This document shows, in pieces, positions 39,158 to 45,561 of a stretch of 64,000 nt of DNA. Where the stretch lies: the NCBI RefSeq assembly GCF_024643205.1, contig NZ_JAMKQJ010000013.1:62001-126000 (forward strand). The letters are read 5' to 3'. Below the pieces are notes generated by a model. That model was not told where the DNA came from and searched no databases. It saw nothing but the letters and a program-made list of their open reading frames with translations. Made by a program: the position numbers and the translations under genes. Position 1 is the stretch's first letter, and the number at the start of each line of letters is the position of its first letter. The DNA is from Parapedobacter tibetensis. GTDB taxonomy: Bacteria > Bacteroidota > Bacteroidia > Sphingobacteriales > Sphingobacteriaceae.

Positions 39158-40342
39158 TCAGAAAAGTTCCAATGGGTTGATCATCAAGAATTCCTCCCAG
39201 GGGATGCCCGAGTGTCCAACCAGCAGCACGCGATCCGGCGCTACTGCTTTACGGAATGCCGGCATGTTGGTGCCCGTTTGAATGCTGCCGCTCTTGACCT
39301 CTATACCGATGACCTTGCCCCTACGTTCCAATACAAAATCCACCTCATAGCCAGATTCTCGCCAATAAGAAACCTGATATCCATCGGTATTGGCTCCATT
39401 TATCAGGTGTGCCCCGACGGCCGATTCGACCATATGGCCCCATTCATCCGGTTGCTGGCGGACTTCGTCGAATTGTTCGTTACGTTGTGCACTGATCAAC
39501 GCCGTGTTGTGCACTTGGAACTTGGGGCTTGATGAACGTTTCCTCACTAACTTCGGATCGTGCTTTTCCAGCCCGCTGAGCAAGCCCGCTGTATTCAATA
39601 ATTCAAGGTAATGCGCCAACGTAGTGGTATTTCCTGCATCCACCAATTGGCCAAGCATCTTGGTATAGGCCATGATTTTCCCCGAATAAATGCATCCCAA
39701 TTCAAACAACCGTTTCATCAGGGCAGGCTTGTCCACACGGGTCAGCATAAGAATATCCCTAGATATACTCGTTTCGATCAACGAATCGTGTACATACCGC
39801 TTCCAGCGATCTTCGTCATCGATGAGCGTAGCAGCTCCGGGATAACCACCAAACCAGACATAGGTAGATACATCCCAGCTGAACGCATCCCGCATCTCCG
39901 CAAAAGACCAATGCCCGAGGTATGAGGTCTCAAATCGGCCGGCGAGCGACTCGGTCAGCCCTTGCTGCAATAACAGACGTGACGAACCCAGTAGAATTAC
40001 CTTGATATTGCGCTGCTCCCGGCTATCGGTATCCCAGAGTAGTTTGACGGTCTCGCTCCAGTTCGCTATCTTCTGTATTTCGTCAATCACCAAGAGGAAT
40101 TCAGGTGTTCCGCGCTGCTTCATCATCAACCGTGCCGTCTCCCACTGCTGTTCCAGCCAGGCCGCCCCCGCTGCAGGCACAGCGTCTGCCGTAACGAAAT
40201 GAAAAGGATACTCATATCCGGCCGTAAGTTGGGTCACCAATGTCGTTTTTCCGACCTGCCGAGGTCCCATGATTACCTGGATAAATCGTCTTGGCTCATT
40301 TACTCGACGAGTAAGATCCTGTAAATAAGGCCTTTCATACAT
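39158..40342 (-). CDS. AAA ATPase with DUF4143 (PD-(D/E)XK-like) C-terminus
   Basis: The ATG at 40342 ('MYERPYLQDLTRRV') is preferred; a TTG at 40360 lies inside an operator palindrome. The AAA domain has Walker A 'MGPRQVGKTTL', Walker B 'FLLVIDEIQKI' and sensor 'VILLGSSRLLLQQGL'. The C-terminal DUF4143 part has a nuclease-like core 'YEVDFVLERRGKVIGIEVKS'. Such proteins are common single-gene ATPases of unknown role in bacteria and archaea. Two palindromes just upstream suggest tight control. It ends 12 bp from the GH78 remnant. Confidence 0.85.
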   Translation of the reverse strand: MYERPYLQDLTRRVNEPRRFIQVIMGPRQVGKTTLVTQLTAGYEYPFHFVTADAVPAAGAAWLEQQWETARLMMKQRGTPEFLLVIDEIQKIANWSETVKLLWDTDSREQRNIKVILLGSSRLLLQQGLTESLAGRFETSYLGHWSFAEMRDAFSWDVSTYVWFGGYPGAATLIDDEDRWKRYVHDSLIETSISRDILMLTRVDKPALMKRLFELGCIYSGKIMAYTKMLGQLVDAGNTTTLAHYLELLNTAGLLSGLEKHDPKLVRKRSSSPKFQVHNTALISAQRNEQFDEVRQQPDEWGHMVESAVGAHLINGANTDGYQVSYWRESGYEVDFVLERRGKVIGIEVKSGSIQTGTNMPAFRKAVAPDRVLLVGHSGIPWEEFLMINPLELF

Positions 40343-40351
40343 GATTTGCAA

Positions 40352-40393
40352 TTTACTCAATATACTGAGTAAAAGTACTCAATATATTGAGTA
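40352..40393. promoter_or_regulatory. Tandem palindromic operators upstream of the DUF4143 ATPase
   Basis: Two related palindromes with the half-site TACTCA lie side by side: 40352-40373 (TTTACTCA...TGAGTAAA, one mismatched pair) and 40376-40393 (TACTCAATATATTGAGTA, perfect). Their centres are 22 bp apart, about two helical turns, and the first ends 10 bp before the ATG. This looks like a double operator for a dimeric repressor; the regulator is not identified. Confidence 0.6.
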
Positions 40394-40476
40394 AATACAA
40401 TATTTTTTATGTAACAGTTAACAAATGTTAGAACCGTTGAATGGGTATTGATTGAATGATGATCAACATGCAATGC

Positions 40477-40510
40477 TCCAGACCACTTCAGCTCATCGAA
40501 GTGGTCTGGA
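40477..40510. terminator. Strong hairpin after lipoprotein gene
   Basis: A perfect 13-bp stem, TCCAGACCACTTC with GAAGTGGTCTGGA, encloses an 8-nt loop just downstream of the lipoprotein gene ending at 40534. No T-tract follows on either strand, so a termination role is plausible but not proven. Confidence 0.5.
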
Positions 40511-40533
40511 ACATGCATCATCAGGCGCTTCGA

Positions 40534-41037
40534 CTATTCGTTACTGGATGTGCCATTTGGATTCAACACGGTTTTTGCCACGATGGATCCATTCAGCACA
40601 TGAAACATGAATTGCTCGGCATCCGTATAGTCAGGTGCGATTTTACGTAGGTCTACCTTCACGTTCAGCTTGGCATCAGGGTCGAAGGCTGCTTCCTCGC
40701 CCTCGTACACGATGACCAATCGCAGGGTGGCGGGATACGACAGTTGGATCTGTCCATCCCAGATGACCTTGAAATCTGCTGCCTCGCTGCCACCTTTGAG
40801 TGAAATGACCAAGAAATCTCCTTTCCGATTGACGTTTTCGATGTGGAATATGTTGGTCGTTTCGTTATCGCGCTCGCGTAAGGCGCTTTCGAATAGCTTG
40901 GGGCTCCGCAATAGGTTCACGTCAAGCGCCTGCGGATCTTCTATTGCAGGGTTCTCTATTTTGTTGCAGGCGGCAAGGAGCACCAGTAATAATACCGCTG
41001 TAGAAATAAGTCCTTTGATGTTCATGTTTTTTTTCAT
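40534..41037 (-). CDS. Hypothetical lipoprotein
   Basis: A 167-residue protein with a signal peptide and lipobox 'LVLLAACNKI'. The mature domain is beta-rich ('FKVIWDGQIQLSYPATLRL', 'AKLNVKVDLRKIAPDYTDAE') and I do not recognise a family. It lies 89 bp downstream of the beta-barrel gene of the sigma locus at 42 kb on the same strand, so it may be the third gene of that operon, placed at the cell envelope. Confidence 0.7.
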   Translation of the reverse strand: MKKNMNIKGLISTAVLLLVLLAACNKIENPAIEDPQALDVNLLRSPKLFESALRERDNETTNIFHIENVNRKGDFLVISLKGGSEAADFKVIWDGQIQLSYPATLRLVIVYEGEEAAFDPDAKLNVKVDLRKIAPDYTDAEQFMFHVLNGSIVAKTVLNPNGTSSNE

Positions 41038-41126
41038 GCCTTAGATTTTAATTTTTAGTGAATCATTTTTGTTATTAACCGTATAAACACACCTTTACTG
41101 CCCAACGCTACAAGAAATCTCCTTTT

Positions 41127-42266
41127 TTAGAAAGCGACCTTCAATCGCAGGCCACCATACGGTACGCCCTTGCGTGAATTAGCTTGGCCTACAGGTAATT
41201 TGAAATAGGGTTCGGCGGTCAAGGACAGGTTGTCGCCAATGGATATTCGCTTGCCTGCCGAAAACTGGATGAATCCCAGCGGATGCATGAAATCCCGGTC
41301 AGTAGCAGGGTAACGGGCCTCATACTCCACGAGTTCATAACGCTTTCCGGGCTCACCTGTTAGGGGGTCGGTAAACTCTACCGGACGCAGCGCTTTCTCA
41401 TGGTAAACCAAATTTTTGTCCTCCCGGAGCACGACGAAAGAGGAAACTCCCACAGCGGCATATAGCCCTTCGTTAATGTGGTAGCTTACCGATAGCGGGA
41501 TGTCGAATCCCGAAACCTGATTTTCCGTTCCGGTCAATAACTTATTTTCCGATTCTGAAATCGCTTGCTCCAATCTGTTATTTATGCCAAGGTGTTGCCA
41601 GCCGATTCCTCCTTGCAGCGACACGCGGGGCGACATTGCGTATATCGCCGTAACACCGCCACCGAAGTAAGCCCTGTCAGTAATGGCGGTCGACACTTCG
41701 AAACCGAAGTTCCATGGTTTTTTGGTTGGGGTGGCGTTGCCGTCCTCCATGGGATACCGATTTGTCGCGAGTAGCGCTTCCTGATCCCTCGAAGAATCTT
41801 GCGCTGGCCGAGCCGGGAGGTTAGCATGTTCCTGCTGACCGGTAGGCAATCCAGCACTTAAAGGCGTTTGCGTAGCGGCCAGATCTCGGTTGGGCACGTG
41901 CCTAGGGGTTTGCACGGCGTAGCTGGGTTGGGGGGCTGGGGCTGATGCCTCGTGCGCGATGTGCGCCTTAGTCGATGGTGCAGAAACAACTGGTGCTGCG
42001 ATAAGGCGTGGAGTTTTTTGACCCACGGCTTCCTCCAGGTGTCTACCGTTCGTTGTGTTGCCGGTATCCATACGGTTCGTCGGTACGAGAAGGAAGGCCA
42101 GCATTACCGCCGCGGCTATCGAAGCCCATCTCAGGGCAGTGATTCGTTGTCGGCGCCCTACCTTTTTGGCGAACTCTTCCCACCGACCCTTCTCATAAGG
42201 AATTTCGTAATGCGCCAATGCATCCCGCAGTTTTTTTGGCAACTGGTTGTCTTGACGATGGTCCAT
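41127..42266 (-). CDS. Membrane-anchored protein with C-terminal beta-barrel-like domain
   Basis: A 379-residue protein with no signal peptide. The N-terminal about 45 residues are cytoplasmic and charged, followed by a transmembrane helix ('WASIAAAVMLAFLLVPTN'), a low-complexity Pro/Ala/Thr linker (about residues 70-180) and a C-terminal outer-membrane-barrel-like domain ('YFGGGVTAIYAMSPRVSLQG', ending 'YGGLRLKVAF'). It starts 1 bp after the sigma gene stop. This layout is common for Bacteroidota partners of ECF sigma factors, so an anti-sigma-like or envelope-sensing role is inferred. Confidence 0.7.
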   Translation of the reverse strand: MDHRQDNQLPKKLRDALAHYEIPYEKGRWEEFAKKVGRRQRITALRWASIAAAVMLAFLLVPTNRMDTGNTTNGRHLEEAVGQKTPRLIAAPVVSAPSTKAHIAHEASAPAPQPSYAVQTPRHVPNRDLAATQTPLSAGLPTGQQEHANLPARPAQDSSRDQEALLATNRYPMEDGNATPTKKPWNFGFEVSTAITDRAYFGGGVTAIYAMSPRVSLQGGIGWQHLGINNRLEQAISESENKLLTGTENQVSGFDIPLSVSYHINEGLYAAVGVSSFVVLREDKNLVYHEKALRPVEFTDPLTGEPGKRYELVEYEARYPATDRDFMHPLGFIQFSAGKRISIGDNLSLTAEPYFKLPVGQANSRKGVPYGGLRLKVAF

Positions 42267-42267
42267 G

Positions 42268-42816
42268 TTATTTTAAATGAAGTCTGCTATATAATGTGCG
42301 CAGCCGCTCCTTGGCTTTGGAGAGGTAACCCCTGCTTGTGCCAGCGGGGATTCCCAGCAGCTGGCTGATTTCCTCATGCGTGTAACCCTCGATTTCATAC
42401 AGGCTGAATACCGCGCGGTGTAGCGAAGGCAAGCGGTCCAGCATCCGAATGAAATCTTCCACCTCCAACCGGTCTTCTGCCGGGCCGGGCTGCTCATAAT
42501 ACGTGAGGTCTTCGCTGTATACAAAGAGAATCCTCCTTTTCCGCAATGTGTTAAGGGCTGTATGGGCGGTTATCCTGGCCATCCATACCCGGAATGCCGC
42601 TTCAAATTCGGATGGAAGCTCTGGGCATTCGAATCGTTCGGCATGCTTGAACAGCTTCATGAAGCTATCATTGACCACTTCACAGGCAGCTTCCTTATCG
42701 CCAACGTAGCGCATGGCAACCCCCATGAGATACCCCCAAAAATGCTTATACATACGTTCCTTTAACCGGCTGTCAAGCGGTTTCTTTTTCAGGATAGCCA
42801 CCCTGAACTGCTCCAT
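42268..42816 (-). CDS. ECF RNA polymerase sigma factor (second)
   Basis: Start chosen at the ATG at 42816; a GTG at 42828 is also possible. Region 2 is seen in 'FWGYLMGVAMRYVGDKEAAC' and 'NDSFMKLFKHAERF', and region 4 in 'LPSLHRAVFSLYEIEGYTHE' with the helix-turn-helix 'EEISQLLGIPAGTSRGYLSK'. It is paired with the membrane/barrel gene 1 bp downstream rather than with a FecR/SusC set, so it likely answers an envelope signal and not a glycan. Confidence 0.9.
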   Translation of the reverse strand: MEQFRVAILKKKPLDSRLKERMYKHFWGYLMGVAMRYVGDKEAACEVVNDSFMKLFKHAERFECPELPSEFEAAFRVWMARITAHTALNTLRKRRILFVYSEDLTYYEQPGPAEDRLEVEDFIRMLDRLPSLHRAVFSLYEIEGYTHEEISQLLGIPAGTSRGYLSKAKERLRTLYSRLHLK

Positions 42817-43027
42817 GTTTATGTTCACGCTGACGTTGGGATCCTGAATAGCTAAATAATAGTGCTGTTACCTTTTTTGGTTAAACACTGAATTCAGTCA
42901 TGGTGCTACAGGTATTTGGTTTTTTTTGTTTGGGAGTTTACAATGCTTTTAAATAAGCTTGTTGACACATTACGCGTGGATAAAACAGGGCTTTTAGATT
43001 AGTTCGGATGGTACAGTTCGTGCTATG

Positions 43028-43687
43028 CTACCAAGTCAAAGCTTCATTATTGTACTTCCCTTTATATTCCAATGGCGGCATTCCCGTGATTTTTTTAAAC
43101 ACCTCTCGAAACGCTTTTACATCCGAGTACCCGACATCATACATTACTTCATTGATTGCTTTGCGGTTTGTTTCAAAAGCTTTTTTAGCTGCTTCAATTT
43201 TTACTCTCTGCGCATATTCAATGGGCGTATTTCCAGTGGCTTTTATAAACCTTCTGTCAAAATTTCGCCTGCTGACGGAAAATTTGGAGGACAAATCTTC
43301 TATGTGTATTTTTTCATGCAAGTTGTTTTCAATATAAGTTTGCGCTTCTTTTACCATTTCATCCCCATGTTCTTTTTGCCCTTTGAAAATGATAACTGCA
43401 GATTGGCTTTGCCTATCCATTTCGATCTGGAATATTTTAGAATAATAGATAGCTGTTTGCCTGTCAAAATATTTTTCTACAAGATAGATGATAAGATTCA
43501 GGAAGGAATAGGCCCCTCCATTTGTATAAATCCCTTGTTCGTCTGTTATTAATTTTTCAGGTTGTAGGTTTACCTTGGGGAACATATTCCTGAACGTATT
43601 GACTGCTGACCAATGGGCAGAACAACTTTTCCCATTAAGCAAGCCTGATGCTTGCCCATCAGGCACGATAATGGTCAGGTGTTTCAT
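43028..43687 (-). CDS. GlxA-type AraC regulator with large in-frame internal deletion
   Basis: A 219-residue protein. It starts as a normal DJ-1/PfpI-type GlxA regulator ('MKHLTIIVPDGQ') and jumps at once to 'ASGLLNGKSCSAHWSAVNTF', which belongs near residue 130 in full-length relatives of about 330 residues. The C-terminal AraC domain is intact ('KIHIEDLSSKFSVSRRNFDR', 'EVMYDVGYSDVKAFREVFKK'). The junction coincides with a perfect inverted repeat, GCCTGATG-CTTGCC-CATCAGGC (43643-43664). The frame is kept, so a protein with working DNA-binding but a broken sensor could be made. A+T-rich like the genes that follow. Confidence 0.75.
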   Translation of the reverse strand: MKHLTIIVPDGQASGLLNGKSCSAHWSAVNTFRNMFPKVNLQPEKLITDEQGIYTNGGAYSFLNLIIYLVEKYFDRQTAIYYSKIFQIEMDRQSQSAVIIFKGQKEHGDEMVKEAQTYIENNLHEKIHIEDLSSKFSVSRRNFDRRFIKATGNTPIEYAQRVKIEAAKKAFETNRKAINEVMYDVGYSDVKAFREVFKKITGMPPLEYKGKYNNEALTW

Positions 43688-43824
43688 GATTTGAATTTTC
43701 TGTAAAGGTAATAAATATGGCTGTCCAAATCAACCTGCTATAAAGTCCATTTTACACCCTTGCCAAGTGATATTTAGTCAATACATTTACAGCATAAATT
43801 TTATAGCAATTAAAAATCAAAAAA

Positions 43825-44304
43825 ATGACAACAACAGAAACAACCGTTAAAATGATATTAGACAGGTGGAATGCATCCATAAAAAATTTTGGTGATCTGC
43901 TGAATTCGCTTACGGATGAGCAACTGCAAAAAGAAATTGCACCAAAAAGAAACAGGGGAGTTTATTTAATAGGTCATCTTATAGCTGTTCACGATTTAAT
44001 GATTCCATTATTAGATATGGGAGAAAAATTGTATCCCAACTTGCAACAATCCTTTTTTGAATTGCCAGATAAAGCGGTTGCAGAAATTCCTTCTGCAAAA
44101 GAACTGAGAGAATGCTGGATCAAACATTGCGAATGGCTAAGACAAAAATTTGAAAGCCTAAAACCTGAACAGTGGTTTGACAAACATACCGTTGTTTCTG
44201 ACGAAGATTTTGCCAAAGAGCCACACCGCAACAAATTAAATATTATCGTAACAAGAACATCCCATCTGCAATACCATACAGGACAGTTTGTATTACTTAA
44301 ATAA
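43825..44304 (+). CDS. DinB-like domain protein
   Basis: A 159-residue all-helical protein of the DinB/YfiT superfamily. The four-helix-bundle metal ligand positions are suggested by 'LIGHLIAVHDLMIPLL' (first His) and the C-terminal 'RTSHLQYHTGQFVLL' (two His). Members are thiol-dependent or metal-dependent enzymes, many induced by damage; the substrate here is unknown. It is the first of three plus-strand genes. Confidence 0.8.
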   Translation: MTTTETTVKMILDRWNASIKNFGDLLNSLTDEQLQKEIAPKRNRGVYLIGHLIAVHDLMIPLLDMGEKLYPNLQQSFFELPDKAVAEIPSAKELRECWIKHCEWLRQKFESLKPEQWFDKHTVVSDEDFAKEPHRNKLNIIVTRTSHLQYHTGQFVLLK

Positions 44305-44430
44305 TTGAAAATGAAAACGAAAAAATGAAGTAATATTATCGATTTTGGTTTTTCTGTGTCTGTTGTAAGTTACAGCCACGGAACCAACCCTGATTCTACA
44401 AAAGAAACATTAATAAAAACAAATAAAAAC

Positions 44431-44859
44431 ATGGAAAGTAAAGATTTTAACATCACCATTTTGGTGAATCAAACACCAGCCGAAGTGTTCAAAGCCCTCT
44501 TAAATGTCCGCGGTTGGTGGTCGGGCTTATACGGCGAATCGTTCGAAGGCAGTTCAGAAAAACCCGGTGACGAGTTTACATTCCTGGCAGGTGGTGGAGC
44601 GCATTATACTAAACAGAAGCTGGTAGAACTAGTACCCGACAAAAAACTGGTTTGGCTGGTAACGGAAAGCAATCTCAGCTTTGTCGAAAAAACCAACGAA
44701 TGGACAGGAACCAAAATTTGTTTCGAAATTTCCAAAGAGCAGGACAAAACCAAAGTTGTATTCACTCATATGGGCCTGGTTCCGGAATTTGAATGCTACG
44801 ATTCCTGTGCTCCCGCATGGACACAATACGTATTGGAAAAACAATTGAAATTAAATTAA
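44431..44859 (+). CDS. SRPBCC (AHSA1-like) domain protein, copy 1
   Basis: Start chosen at the ATG at 44431 ('MESKDFNITILVNQTP'); a GTG at 44356 would add 25 poorly conserved residues. The 142-residue product is one START-like SRPBCC domain ('TPAEVFKALLNVRGWWSG', 'KTKVVFTHMGLVPEFECY'), a fold that binds hydrophobic ligands. The next gene is a clear paralogue, so the pair arose by tandem duplication. Confidence 0.83.
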   Translation: MESKDFNITILVNQTPAEVFKALLNVRGWWSGLYGESFEGSSEKPGDEFTFLAGGGAHYTKQKLVELVPDKKLVWLVTESNLSFVEKTNEWTGTKICFEISKEQDKTKVVFTHMGLVPEFECYDSCAPAWTQYVLEKQLKLN

Positions 44860-44884
44860 AACAAATAAAATCAAAAATAAAAAT

Positions 44885-45379
44885 ATGGAAAATAAAAATT
44901 TCACGGCAACCATTTGGGTTGACCAAAATCCGAATGTGGCTTATAATGCCATAAAAAACTTTCGTGCTTGGTGGTCGGAAGAAATTGAAGGCAATACCGA
45001 TCAACTCCATGGAGAATTTTTCTATCACTACAAAGACATCCATTTGTGTAAGCTGAAACTTGTCGAAATGGTTTCCGACAAAAAATTGGTTTATCAGGTA
45101 TTGGAGAACGAATTCAACTTTATCAATGACAAAACCGAATGGGTGAACACGCAATTGGTTTTTGAGATTGTCAAAGAAGGCGAAAAAACAAAAGTGAAAT
45201 TCACTCACGAAGGCCTAGTACCTGCCTATGAATGCTACGAAGTTTGTAATGATGCTTGGACGAGCTATATACAAGGGAGTTTACAAAGTTTAATCACAAC
45301 AGGGAAAGGCAAGCCAAACCCTAAAGAGGGTGGACTTAATGCCGAATTGGTAGAAAAATGGGGCTTACCGAAAAAGTAG
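44885..45379 (+). CDS. SRPBCC (AHSA1-like) domain protein, copy 2
   Basis: A 164-residue paralogue of the preceding gene, 25 bp downstream. Shared motifs include 'KLVEMVSDKKLVYQVLEN' and 'KVKFTHEGLVPAYECYE'. It carries an additional C-terminal tail ending 'LNAELVEKWGLPKK'. A ligand-binding or co-chaperone-like role is typical for the fold, but none can be assigned. It is the last gene before repeat copy B. Confidence 0.83.
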   Translation: MENKNFTATIWVDQNPNVAYNAIKNFRAWWSEEIEGNTDQLHGEFFYHYKDIHLCKLKLVEMVSDKKLVYQVLENEFNFINDKTEWVNTQLVFEIVKEGEKTKVKFTHEGLVPAYECYEVCNDAWTSYIQGSLQSLITTGKGKPNPKEGGLNAELVEKWGLPKK

Positions 45380-45426
45380 TTTTATGATCAATCAAACTTT
45401 GGAATTGCAATGGTCTACTGGAGACA

Positions 45427-45561
45427 GTTGCTGACCTTTCCGGATAAGCTCAGTAATGAGGCGAAAAGTACCTGAGGCGTTTAGCGTCCCGGCTGCATCG
45501 CTGATGCTGCCATCTTTTTATCTGCCTCCAGCCGATAGCTCCCTGATTGCAACTCATATTG
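45427..45561. repeat. Direct repeat copy B (araC/GH78 3' junction)
   Basis: This is the partner of the repeat at 38926-39145. It keeps the 3' end of the intact GH78 gene but only scraps of araC: 'LLTFPDKL' at 45430-45455 and then the final codons from 45461, with 84 bp lost between them. In copy B the araC reading frame is broken by stops, so only copy A encodes a regulator. Confidence 0.85.

Noticed and set aside
39045..45561. The 101-bp repeats as att sites of an integrative element
   Set aside because: No integrase is encoded between them and the repeats consist of ordinary gene 3' ends, so duplication or rearrangement explains them better.
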